This document shows positions 24,455-33,600 of a DNA stretch of 62,536 bases, piece by piece. A program made the position numbers and the translations under genes. Origin of the DNA: Bacillota bacterium (GTDB lineage Bacteria; Bacillota; Clostridia; Christensenellales; Aristaeellaceae). Under the pieces are notes generated by a model. That model had not been told where the DNA came from. It searched no databases and saw nothing but the letters and a program-made list of their open reading frames with translations. The stretch lies in NCBI GenBank assembly GCA_023411375.1, contig JAEYOW010000053.1, positions 1 through 62,536 on the forward strand. The letters run 5' to 3'. Within the stretch, counting starts at the first letter, position 1; each line of letters opens with the position of its first letter.

Positions 24455-25966
24455 TTACAGGGTCACGCCCGTCTTAAAAATCGCCATATCACGGTAACCG
24501 TTTTGCTCGCTCAGCACCCGCCCGCCGCCGGCGACGGCAAGCACCAAATCCATCAATGCCTGCGAAAGTGTTTCCAGCGAACGGTCATCCAGCAGCCTGC
24601 CCGCATCAAAGTCAATCCAGTTGCGTTTTCGCTCAGCCAGCGCAGAGTTGCTGGAAATCTTCACCGTGGGCACGGGCGAGCCGAACGGCGTGCCGCGCCC
24701 CGTGGAAAAAAGCACAATCTGCGCCCCCGCCGCCGCAAGGGCGGTTGCGGCTACCAGATCGTTACCTGGAGCGCACAGCAAATTCAGCCCGGCGTTTTTA
24801 ACGCGCTGCCCGTATTGCAAAACATCCCTCACCGGGGCGAAACCACTCTTTTGTGTGCATCCCAGCGCCTTATCCTCCAGGGTGCTGATGCCGCCCGCCT
24901 TGTTGCCCGGAGAGGGGTTTTCGTAAACCGTTTGATGGTGCTCCTCAAAGTAACGCTTGAAGCCGTTGATAAGCGAAACGGTTTTGTCAAAAACCTCCCG
25001 GCTTTCGCAACGGTTCATCAGGATGGTTTCCGCGCCAAACATTTCCGGCACTTCGGTCAGGATGGCGCTGCCGCCCCTGGCGACCAGCAAATCCGAGAAC
25101 CCGCCGATGACAGGATTGGCTGTAATGCCGCTGAAACCATCCGAACCGCCACATTTAAGACCCACCACAAGCCCGCCTACCGGACAGGGCACGCGTCTAT
25201 CGCCGCGCATGCGGTCCGCAAGTATTCCAAGCAGCTCCATGCCTGATTCCAACTCGTCCTCCACCTGCTGGCAGACCAAAAAGCGGACGCGTTCGGGATC
25301 AAAGCCATCTAAATGCGCGCGGATTTCCTCCACACCGCTGTTTTCACAGCCAAGCCCCAGCACCAATACGCCGCCCGCGTTGGGATGCCCCGCAAGATCA
25401 GCCAGAATTTGGCGGGTGTTTTCTTGGTCGTCGCCCATTTGAGAACAACCGTAAGGATGCGGGAAAGCGTACACGCCTTCCACACCGTCGCCCACAAGCG
25501 CCTGCGCGCGCCTTTCCAGCGCGCGTGCCACGTCGTTTACGCAGCCGACGGTGGGCAGAATCCACAGTTCGTTGCGCACGCCAACGCGGCCGTCCGCGCG
25601 CCGGTAACCCGCAAAGTGGGAGCATCCCGCGGCAACCCGGCCCGCCAGACGCTCATTGCAGTCTGCCCCCATGCCGTTGCCGGGATGGTAAGCGTAGCTC
25701 TGTTCGCCGGAAAGCAGCGTCCGCAGATTATTGACATGCACATGCCCGCCGCCCGGAATATCCAACCTTGCAACGCCAATGGGAAAGCCGTATTTAATCA
25801 CCATCTCTCCCGCCGCGATGGGCCGGAGCGCCGCCTTGTGCCCGGCGGGGATATCGTCCGCTAAAACGAGGCGTTCCCCGTCCACGGTTACAGTGCTGCC
25901 CGCGGAAAGCGGTGCGAGGGCTACGGCCACATTATCCTTTTCATTAATTTTCAGCAGTTGCCGCAT
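24455..25966 (-). CDS. uxaA: Altronate dehydratase
   Basis: 503 residues, the full-length UxaA fusion. The N-terminal SAF-type domain is about 1-90 (VAVALAPLSAGSTV, then IAAGEMVIKYGFPIG). The catalytic UxaA domain follows, with GYRRADGRVGVRNE, HPYGCSQMGDD, GLGCEN and LKCGGSDGFSGITANP. It dehydrates D-altronate to 2-keto-3-deoxygluconate in galacturonate breakdown. The start at MRQLLKIN is preferred because GAGAAGGAA lies upstream; seven earlier codons lack a site. It lies 53 bases after uxaB in the same operon, and its product feeds KdgK and the KDPG aldolase encoded about 5 kb away. Confidence 0.95.
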   Translation of the reverse strand: MRQLLKINEKDNVAVALAPLSAGSTVTVDGERLVLADDIPAGHKAALRPIAAGEMVIKYGFPIGVARLDIPGGGHVHVNNLRTLLSGEQSYAYHPGNGMGADCNERLAGRVAAGCSHFAGYRRADGRVGVRNELWILPTVGCVNDVARALERRAQALVGDGVEGVYAFPHPYGCSQMGDDQENTRQILADLAGHPNAGGVLVLGLGCENSGVEEIRAHLDGFDPERVRFLVCQQVEDELESGMELLGILADRMRGDRRVPCPVGGLVVGLKCGGSDGFSGITANPVIGGFSDLLVARGGSAILTEVPEMFGAETILMNRCESREVFDKTVSLINGFKRYFEEHHQTVYENPSPGNKAGGISTLEDKALGCTQKSGFAPVRDVLQYGQRVKNAGLNLLCAPGNDLVAATALAAAGAQIVLFSTGRGTPFGSPVPTVKISSNSALAERKRNWIDFDAGRLLDDRSLETLSQALMDLVLAVAGGGRVLSEQNGYRDMAIFKTGVTL

Positions 25967-26019
25967 ACGTCGTATGTTCCTTCTCATTTTTTGACGAAAC
26001 TGTAATAATTTTTAGGATC

Positions 26020-27486
26020 TCAGGAATCTAACCGCTCCGCCAGCGCCGTACGCATGCCCTTTTCAAGGATAGCATTCAGGCTATCAGAAACGCTTTGCAA
26101 AAGGCCGTCCACCTTTGTCAGGTCCCGCCCCCAGAAGCGCTTATCGGACAAAAAAGCCTCCGTCATCTCTTTCGCGTTCATGCCGCCGCTTTGAGCAAAG
26201 AAACGCAGCACAGCTTCGTCGTCCCGCAGAACATAAGGCTTACCGTCACGTACGCATTCCAGCGCGCCGTTCTTCATATCGCCGCCGTGATACAGCGCCA
26301 TCAGCGCGGCCAGCGAAAAGGTCAGCCGTTTGGGCAAACGGCCATTCAGCTCCGCATATCCAAGCAGGCTGGGCAGACAGCGCGCACGCCATTTAGACAC
26401 ACTGTTTAAACAGATGGAGAGCAGCTCGTGCCTAATATAAGGGTTTTCAAAACGCCCGGTAACGGCCCCGGCAAAGTTCAACAAATCCTCCCTGGGCAAT
26501 GAAAGGGTGGGGATAACCTCATCGTAAAGCGTCTTTTGCATAAAGCCTTTGATCATAGGGTCGCCCATGGCGGACAGCACATCGTCATAGCCTAACAGGA
26601 AGGCAGCGGGAACGAACGAGGTATGCGCGCCGTTCAAAATGCGCACCTTTCGCTGCTTGTAAGGCTTCTGATCAGCTGTGAAGATAACGGGCAGCCCACA
26701 TTGAGCAAGGGGAAGCTCCCCCGCAACGTCCCTTTCAGCCTCTATAACCCACAGCGCAAAAGGTTCGCCGGCCACCAGCAAGCGGTCCTCATAGCCAAGC
26801 TTGGTCCAAATTTGCTCGATTTCATCCTTCGGATAGCCGGTCACGATGCGGTCCACCAGCGTTGAGGCAAACACACAGGCCGTATCCAGCCACCGTTCAA
26901 AGCGTTCGCCCAGCTTCCACAGCCTTCCGAGCGACTTGACGCAGCGCTTAAGCTCAACGCCATTGTCGTCAATCAACTCCACAGGCAGGATGATCAGCCC
27001 TTTATCCCGCGCGTAGCCGAACGCTTCTGCACGCTCGTACAACAGCTTGCAAAGCTTGCCGGGGTATGTGCGCGGCGGGCAAAGGTCAAAGCGGTCGCTT
27101 TCGTCCAGCACAATTCCCGCTTCGGTGGTATTGCTTACAATAAACCGCAGACTTTCCAACCTGGCGAACGCCGCATATGTTTCATACTCGGCATAAGCGT
27201 CCACCGCGCCGCTGACGCAGGAAATAACGCGTGTCTTTTCCACGGGCTTTCCATCCGCAAGGCCCCGCAGCAGCACGGTATATCGGCAGTCCTGTTCGCG
27301 AAAGGCTTCCAGCGAACCAAAGGAAATGGGCTTAACCAACACGACCGAACCGTTAAAATCCGTCTTTTCATTGGCAACGTCCAGCATATAATCCACAAAG
27401 GCGCGCAGAAAGTTGCCCTCTCCGAATTGCAGCACGCGCACGGGGCGTTCGGGCGCTTCCCGCATGGCCGCGTTTAATCTTTCCAT
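26020..27486 (-). CDS. uxaB: Tagaturonate reductase (altronate oxidoreductase)
   Basis: 488 residues of the mannitol dehydrogenase-like family, in the UxaB subgroup. The N-terminal dinucleotide-binding part has QFGEGNFLRAFVDYML, and the C-terminal domain carries the RKVRILNGAHT motif, with lysine, asparagine and histidine as active-site residues. It reduces D-tagaturonate to D-altronate with NADH. TGGAGGG precedes the ATG. It is the first gene of uxaB-uxaA and divergent from lacI-uxaC. It shares its fold with the uxuB-like gene at 42 kb, but the two are only distantly similar. Confidence 0.93.
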   Translation of the reverse strand: MERLNAAMREAPERPVRVLQFGEGNFLRAFVDYMLDVANEKTDFNGSVVLVKPISFGSLEAFREQDCRYTVLLRGLADGKPVEKTRVISCVSGAVDAYAEYETYAAFARLESLRFIVSNTTEAGIVLDESDRFDLCPPRTYPGKLCKLLYERAEAFGYARDKGLIILPVELIDDNGVELKRCVKSLGRLWKLGERFERWLDTACVFASTLVDRIVTGYPKDEIEQIWTKLGYEDRLLVAGEPFALWVIEAERDVAGELPLAQCGLPVIFTADQKPYKQRKVRILNGAHTSFVPAAFLLGYDDVLSAMGDPMIKGFMQKTLYDEVIPTLSLPREDLLNFAGAVTGRFENPYIRHELLSICLNSVSKWRARCLPSLLGYAELNGRLPKRLTFSLAALMALYHGGDMKNGALECVRDGKPYVLRDDEAVLRFFAQSGGMNAKEMTEAFLSDKRFWGRDLTKVDGLLQSVSDSLNAILEKGMRTALAERLDS

Positions 27487-27537
27487 GGTGAAATCCCTCC
27501 ATTTTTTGCACCCGCAGTAAAACGGATGTATGAAACG

Positions 27538-27551
27538 TGTAAATAATTACA
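27538..27551. promoter_or_regulatory. Inverted repeat, candidate operator of uxaBA
   Basis: TGTAA-ATAA-TTACA lies just downstream of the predicted uxaB transcription start, where bound repressor would block transcription. The divergent LacI protein is the obvious candidate. A related GTAAA...TTTAC pair lies in the lacI leader. Confidence 0.45.
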
Positions 27552-27564
27552 TCGTATTTTCTCT

Positions 27565-27593
27565 ATCTTACTCCAAATTCATTCCTCCGTCAA
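27565..27593 (-). promoter_or_regulatory. Sigma-A promoter of uxaB-uxaA
   Basis: Minus strand TTGACG (27588-27593), 17 bases, TAAGAT (27565-27570). Confidence 0.7.
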
Positions 27594-27668
27594 TCATTTT
27601 ATCTTTTCTGTCCATCGTTTCATTTTCCTTTAAAAGCTTTTATTTTAATGGATTTGATTAAAAACTTA

Positions 27669-27697
27669 TTGCATTATCTTTTAAAAAAGTGTATAAT
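27669..27697 (+). promoter_or_regulatory. Sigma-A promoter of lacI-uxaC
   Basis: TTGCAT (27669-27674), 17-base spacer, TATAAT (27692-27697), about 50 bases before the chosen start of the LacI-type regulator. Confidence 0.75.
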
Positions 27698-27748
27698 AAA
27701 AATGATCGTAAATATAGAAAGTGTTTACATATTGAAGGGTTTGAGGCT

Positions 27749-28756
27749 ATGAACATTTATGACATTTCAGAAAAAGCGGGCGTTTCCATCGCGACGGTTT
27801 CCCGCGTACTCAACAACAGCCCGCACGTAAGCCAGAAAACCAAGGACCGGGTGATGGCCGTCATCGAAAGCTGCGGTTATGTGCCCAATGCCTTTGCGCG
27901 CGGTCTCGGCCTTAACAGCATGAAAACCATCGGCCTTCTGTGTCCCAACGCCGCCGACCCCTATCTGGCGCAGGCGCTTGCATATCTGGAGCCCGCTTTC
28001 CACAGCCGCAATTACGACTGCATTCTGACCTGTACGGGCCGGGAACTGAGCGCGCGCGTTCAGGGGGTGGAACTGCTCAAGAGCCGCCACGTGGACGGCA
28101 TGGTGCTGATGGGTTCAACCTTTATTGAAAGCAAGGACAAAGATAACGAATACATCCGTCGCGCGGCAAAAAGCGTGCCCATCATGCTCCTCAACGGCTC
28201 CTATCCCTGCGAAAACGTCTACTGCGTCGTATGCGACGACCAGCGCGCCACCATGGAGGCCACACAGTATCTAATCGATACCGGGTGCAAAAATATTCTT
28301 TATCTTTATCACAACAAAAATTACAGCGGGCAGAAAAAGCTGGCCGGTTACCGCGCCGGACTTGAGAGCAGAGGGCTTGAGCCGCGCGAGGATCTGACGC
28401 AGTTTTTTTCCGAGGATAAAATGGGCGTCGCGCAGGTGCGCGACCATCTGCTTTCGCTCCATCAAAAAGGGCTGGCGTTTGACGCGGTGCTATCTTCCGA
28501 GGACATTTTGAGCGTTGGCGCGGCCAAATACGCCCGTATCGTCAAACAGCCAATTCCCAGGGCGCTGAGCATCATTGGCTACAACAACTCCAACTTCTGC
28601 CTTTGCTGCGAGCCGGAGCTGACCAGCGTAGATAATAAGCTCCAAGCCATTTGCGACCACTGCGTAAACACCCTGCTGGGTGCGCTGGAGGGCCGCGAAA
28701 TGCCACAGAAAACCGTTTTTACAGGCGAGCTTGTAAAGCGCGGCAGCACGTTGTAG
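27749..28756 (+). CDS. LacI-family regulator of galacturonate genes
   Basis: 335 residues. The N-terminal LacI helix-turn-helix and hinge are clear (MNIYDISEKAGVSIATVSRV, then NNSPHVSQKTKDRV), followed by a periplasmic-binding-protein-like effector domain up to the end. The ATG at MNIYDIS is the natural family start; 20 upstream codons are leader sequence. It is divergent from uxaB-uxaA and ends 42 bases before uxaC, so it most likely controls both in response to a hexuronate or an intermediate. Confidence 0.9.
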   Translation: MNIYDISEKAGVSIATVSRVLNNSPHVSQKTKDRVMAVIESCGYVPNAFARGLGLNSMKTIGLLCPNAADPYLAQALAYLEPAFHSRNYDCILTCTGRELSARVQGVELLKSRHVDGMVLMGSTFIESKDKDNEYIRRAAKSVPIMLLNGSYPCENVYCVVCDDQRATMEATQYLIDTGCKNILYLYHNKNYSGQKKLAGYRAGLESRGLEPREDLTQFFSEDKMGVAQVRDHLLSLHQKGLAFDAVLSSEDILSVGAAKYARIVKQPIPRALSIIGYNNSNFCLCCEPELTSVDNKLQAICDHCVNTLLGALEGREMPQKTVFTGELVKRGSTL

Positions 28757-28798
28757 GCAATCGTTTAACGCCCTATGCTTACCGAAGGAGAGACACAT

Positions 28799-30214
28799 AT
28801 GCAAGCATTCATGGATAGGGACTTTCTGCTTTCCACCCAGACTGCCAAAACACTCTACCACAATGTGGCGGCGAAATGCCCCATCATCGACTATCACTGT
28901 CACATCAGCCCAAAGGCAATTTATGAGGATTTGCATTACGAAAACCTGACGCAGATTTGGCTGGGCGGCGATCATTATAAATGGCGGCTGATGCGTTGCG
29001 CGGGCGTGCCGGAACGGTATATTACCGGTGACGCCGGCGATTACGAAAAGTTTCTGAAGTGGGCGGAAGTGCTTGGCAAGAGCATTGGCAATCCCCTATA
29101 CCATTGGAGTCATCTGGAGTTGCGCAACTTTTTCGGCTATCAGGGCGCGCTGAACCTGAAAACCGCCGACGAGGTTTGGAAACTGTGCAACGAAAAGCTG
29201 CAAAGCGACGGCTATGGCGTGCGCGGGCTGATTTCCATGAGCAACGTGGAAACCATCTGCACCACCGACGATCCCATCGATACCCTTGAATGGCACAAAA
29301 AGCTGGCCGGGGACGACGGTTTCCAGACCACCGTGCTGCCCGCCTGGCGGCCCGACAAGGCAATGAACCTGGAAAAGCCGGACTATGCCGAATACATCGT
29401 AAAGCTTTCGCATGCCGCGGGCATAAGCATTGAAAGTTTCACGGATCTTAAACGGGCGCTGGAAATCCGGATGGACTTTTTTGCCCAAAACGGCTGCCGT
29501 CTGAGCGATCACGCTCTGGGTTATGTGATGTATGCCCCAGCCTCCGACGCGAAGATTGATGCGGTTTTCACCAAGCGGATGGAAGGGACGAATGTGACGG
29601 AAGCCGAGCAGGCCGAATTCAAAACCGCCTTTATGCTGTTTGTCGCTCGCCGTTACCGGGCCATGGGGTGGACCATGCAGCTGCATTACGGCTGCCGCCG
29701 CGACAACAATCCAGGCATGTTTGGAAGGCTCGGTCCCGACACAGGATACGACTGTATTGATAACTTCGCGCCCTCTGCGCAGGCCGCGGCGTTCCTCGGC
29801 GCGCTGGAGGCTACCGGCGAGTTGCCCCAGACCGTGTTGTACAGCCTCAACCCCAACGACAACGAGGCTATCGACACCCTTTGCGGCTGCTTTCAAAACG
29901 GCGAGGCGGTGTGCAAGGTGCAGCACGGTTCCGCTTGGTGGTTTAACGACCATTTTCAGGGAATGACGGACCACCTGGTCAGCCTGGCCAACCTTGGCTA
30001 TCTCGCAGGCTTTGTCGGAATGCTGACGGACAGCCGCAGCTTTTTGAGCTACCCGCGGCACGAATATTTTCGCCGTATCCTCTGCCGCCAGCTTGGGCAA
30101 TGGGTAGAGGAGGGCATGTTCCCGGACGACCCGGAGTTGCTTGGTGAAATTGTACGCGGCGTGAGCTACGAAAACGCGAAAAAATACTTTCATTTCATCC
30201 CAAAGGGACGCTGA
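28799..30214 (+). CDS. uxaC: Uronate isomerase
   Basis: 471 residues of the amidohydrolase-superfamily uronate isomerase. It interconverts D-glucuronate/D-fructuronate and D-galacturonate/D-tagaturonate. The N-terminal metal motif is IIDYHCHISPKAIYEDL. Other family blocks are TTDDP, LPAWRPDKAMN, MQLHYGCRRDNN and LTDSRSFLSYPRHEYFRR. It serves both the UxaB/UxaA and the UxuB/UxuA arms. GAAGGAG precedes the ATG; eight upstream codons are rejected. Confidence 0.96.
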   Translation: MQAFMDRDFLLSTQTAKTLYHNVAAKCPIIDYHCHISPKAIYEDLHYENLTQIWLGGDHYKWRLMRCAGVPERYITGDAGDYEKFLKWAEVLGKSIGNPLYHWSHLELRNFFGYQGALNLKTADEVWKLCNEKLQSDGYGVRGLISMSNVETICTTDDPIDTLEWHKKLAGDDGFQTTVLPAWRPDKAMNLEKPDYAEYIVKLSHAAGISIESFTDLKRALEIRMDFFAQNGCRLSDHALGYVMYAPASDAKIDAVFTKRMEGTNVTEAEQAEFKTAFMLFVARRYRAMGWTMQLHYGCRRDNNPGMFGRLGPDTGYDCIDNFAPSAQAAAFLGALEATGELPQTVLYSLNPNDNEAIDTLCGCFQNGEAVCKVQHGSAWWFNDHFQGMTDHLVSLANLGYLAGFVGMLTDSRSFLSYPRHEYFRRILCRQLGQWVEEGMFPDDPELLGEIVRGVSYENAKKYFHFIPKGR

Positions 30215-30284
30215 GCACACCCATTCTGATTTTATAGCTGTAGGAGCCCGGCCTTTCCCATTTTTTCTGACGGGGTTTACCGGC

Positions 30285-30328
30285 AGGCTGAAAGCCCGGG
30301 GCGGAAATCCGCCCCGGGCTTTCAGCCT
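30285..30328 (+). terminator. Strong hairpin behind uxaC
   Basis: AGGCTGAAAGCCCGGGGCGG and its complement form a stem of about 20 bp with a tiny loop, 70 bases after the uxaC stop. No T-run follows. On the opposite strand it also lies just behind the decayed permease fragment, so it may be a bidirectional terminator. Confidence 0.7.
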
Positions 30329-30337
30329 ATTCTCAGC

Positions 30338-30545
30338 GAAAACATCGAACCGCGATGAACGTGCAAACCAGTGTGACCACGCTCAGAAACACCAGCGGCA
30401 GGGGTGGCGTCCCGAAGCGGCAGCCCAAGGAATCCCGATTTAAGAAGCGTGATTCCCTGCGCAAGCGGGAAAATACCGCTAACTTGCCGCAAGCTGTTTG
30501 GCATCACCTCGTATGGCAGGGTTGCGCCCGAAAAAATCAGCAAAA
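30338..30545 (-). pseudogene. Decayed 3' fragment of an ABC-2-type permease gene
   Basis: Minus-strand translation gives LLIFSGATLPYEVMPNSLRQ and then a GIFPLAQGITLLKSGFLGLPL-like stretch. This is the hallmark of the C-terminal part of ABC-2 (drug/Na+ export) permeases: SGATLPYE, then a PLTQGIKLLK-like block. A one-base frame change at about 30415 is needed to continue into PLVFLSVVTLVCTFIAVRCF and a stop, which is the expected last membrane helix. The upstream nine-tenths of the gene are missing; the frame degenerates at about 30550, just before the glucan synthase leader. It is a gene remnant, not a functional small gene. Confidence 0.7.
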
Positions 30546-30662
30546 GTGCGGGGTAACAATTGCTTCTTCCATCTCCTCGTCGTTCTCCGGCAGTTCCGCA
30601 TACATCGATTCTTCAACATCTGCGCACACTACCATCCGCACAGAATAGCGGAGGTTTGCGCA

Positions 30663-33600
30663 ATGCAGTGGATTATCTCGGTCGTTGGGCTCGTCATCCT
30701 GTTCATATTGGCGTGGGGCGCACACAGGCCGTCCGTGCCCTCCTACCGCGACGCGCCGCTGGAGGACGAGCTGCTTCCCCATCTCAGCACGCTGGCCGCG
30801 CGCACGGAGAGCCGTGGGACAGCCCGCATACGCATGCCCCGGCACATGCTGCGTACCCTGGAAAAGACCATCGGTTTTCTCAATCGCCTGCCCTCGGGCG
30901 AGCTGTTGCCCGCCGCCCGGTGGCTGAGCGACAACGGTCGCTTTTTACAGGAAGAGACCGCCGCGCTGAAAATCGCTTTACAGGGCGCGCCCAGGTTGCC
31001 CCGTGAGCAGAATGGCGATGCTCGCGTCTCGGATTTTGCCAGGGAGCTGCTTGGGCACACCAGCGGCGACCTGCGTTCGCCCCGGCTGCTTGCCGCCGTG
31101 GAGGCGTGGCAGAAGGTCGCGCCCTTCAGCGTAAACGAAATCGACTGCCTGCCGCTGGCGCTCAAGGCAGCGCTCTTGAATATCGTGGGCGAAATGGCCC
31201 GGCTCTGCGCGCGTGAGCAACAGGCCCAGCTTGCGGCGGAGCAGGTCTCGCGGCTTTTAAGACATAAGCGCGAGCGCGCGGCCATGCGCCTCTTTGCCCG
31301 TCACGAGCACAGCCCGGCCTTTTTAGAGCGCATGCTGGCCGAGCTTCGCGCACACGAGGACGCAACGCGCGCCGTATGGCTTGACCGTTACTTCAACGAG
31401 CACGACCTTTCCGCCGAAAAGCTTGCGCGCAGCGAGCACGACCATCAGACGGAAAACTGCCTGTGGGTCAGCAATGCCGTTACGTCTCTGCGTACTGTTG
31501 GCCGCATGCCCTGGCACCGCCTGCTGGAGGAAATAAGCCCCGTGCATGCCGCCCTTTCAACGGATGAGACCTATCCCGATATGGATATGGAAAGCCGCGC
31601 ATATTATCGTGGCCGAGTTGCGCTGTTCAGCCGGCTGAGCAAAAAGCCGGAGCTGTCCGTTTGCGCAGGCGCGCTGGCTCTGTGCCGCAGCGTCGAGCCG
31701 GAGAGCATCCGCGCTCACGTGGGCTACTATCTGCTGGATGGCGGACAATCCACCTTGCTTGGCTATCTTCAGGCGCTGGGCTTCGGGGGCAGGCTGCGTG
31801 CCTTTGCGGGCGAGCACGCATGCGGCCTTTTCCGTGCGGGCTCCTGGCTGGCGTTTGCGCTGCTGCTTGCGCTGGCGTTCCGGCTTTCGGTGCATCCTGT
31901 TTTCTGGCTTCCATTCGCGGTTGTGTTTTTGCATGCCCTCCAGCAGCTCGCGCTATGGCTTTGCCGCCGCCGGCTCCGTCCGCGCCTTGTACCCCGCATG
32001 CAGGTGGAAAAGCTGGACAAATCCTCCCAAACGCTGGTGGTCTGTCCCACCATGCTGCTAAACCCCGAGCACGCCCTGGCTATGGTCAAGCACCTTTCCG
32101 TACTCCACCAGGCCAACCCGGACCCGCGTCTGCACTTCATGCTATTGGGCGATTTTCAGGACAGCCTGACCGGGACGCTTTCCGGTGACGAGGAAATCGT
32201 CAGCACCGCCGCAGCCGCCATTCGCGCCCTGTGCGAGGATACCGGGCATACGTTCCTATACATGCAGCGGGAGCGTGTGTTTAACGCCCGCGACCACCTG
32301 CATATGAGCCGTGAGCGCAAGCGCGGCAGTCTGGAAAGCCTCCTGCGCCTTGTGGATGGCCGCGCTGTGGAAGAAAGCTTCACCCATACCTCCATTCCGC
32401 CGGATGCGCTTCATGGCCAGTACCGCTATGTGATCACGCTGGACAGCGACACCATCCTTCCGCCGGGCAGCGCGCTGCGTATGGTGGGCGCGATGCTTCA
32501 TCCCTTGCAAAAACGGCAGGAAAGCGATGGGGAGATGCGCGGCATCAGCATCCTCCAGCCGCGCATGGAGGTTGCGGCGCATACCGTGGGCAGCCAGCTT
32601 TCGCTCCTGCTGGGCGGTCGCGGAGGTACCGATCCCTATAACGCGTTGATCGCGGACTTTTTTCAGGACGGCTGCCGCAAGGGCTCGTTCGTCGGCAAGG
32701 GCATCATCGACCCGGCGGGCTTCTTAAACGCCACCGAGGGCAGGATGATCCCCGGCTCGGTGCTCAGCCACGACCTGCTGGAGGGCGAGCTGGCAGGCTG
32801 CGCCGTAGCCTCCGATATCACGCTTTATGACGGCCATCCCAAAAACCTCAAGGGCTTCTGCTACCGTCTGCACCGGTGGACGCGCGGCGACTGGCAGTTG
32901 CTGCCCTATGTGCTGCCCGTTTTCCCCGCCGCCAACCGCGCGCCGAACGCCGGGCTCTCGGCTACGGGCAAACATAAAATCTGGCAAAACCTGTTCAGAA
33001 GCCTTGTTCAGCCAATGAGGCTGATATTACTTGCCTACGCGGTGGGGGCCGGAAGGCCTTGGCTTTTTCTACTTGCGCTTTTGCTATGCGAGCTTCCGGC
33101 GGTAATGCCGCCAAGCGGCCCGGCGCTTCTTTCACTGCTGTGCCGTGTCGCCGTGTTGCCCTGCGAGGCAGGTATGCAAGCGGACGCCATCGCGCGCACT
33201 TTGTACCGGCTGTTTGTATCCCGGCGTAATCTTCTGCAATGGACGACCGCCGCGCAACTCTCCAAACCGGGCGCCAAGCCACCGATGCTGTTTTTCTATC
33301 TCAGCATGGGTGCGGGAGCAGCCATGGCCGGTCTTTCGTTTATTCCCGGCGCAAGTATGGCCGCCGGGTTTGCGGCAGCCGTGTGGTGGGCCGGCTTCCC
33401 GTTTGCGCTGCCGTTTTTGGAGCAGCCCTATCAGCGTCCGCAGCGCGTAACCGGTTACATGCGCGAGGTTCTTGGCAGGCTTGCTGCCAATACAAACCTT
33501 TTCTTTGAAACCTCCATTACGGAGGATGATAACGCCCTGCCGCCCGACAACGTGCAAATTGAGCCTAACAAGGGTATCTCGCACCGTACGTCGCCCACCA

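Noticed and set aside
29096..30220. A 374-codon minus-strand frame opposite uxaC
   Set aside because: uxaC is complete and strongly conserved; the opposite frame has no recognisable domain.
30498..30662. N-terminal extension of the glucan synthase frame by 55 codons
   Set aside because: The extra residues lack hydrophobic or domain character, overlap the permease relic, and the good ribosome site lies before the ATG at 30663.
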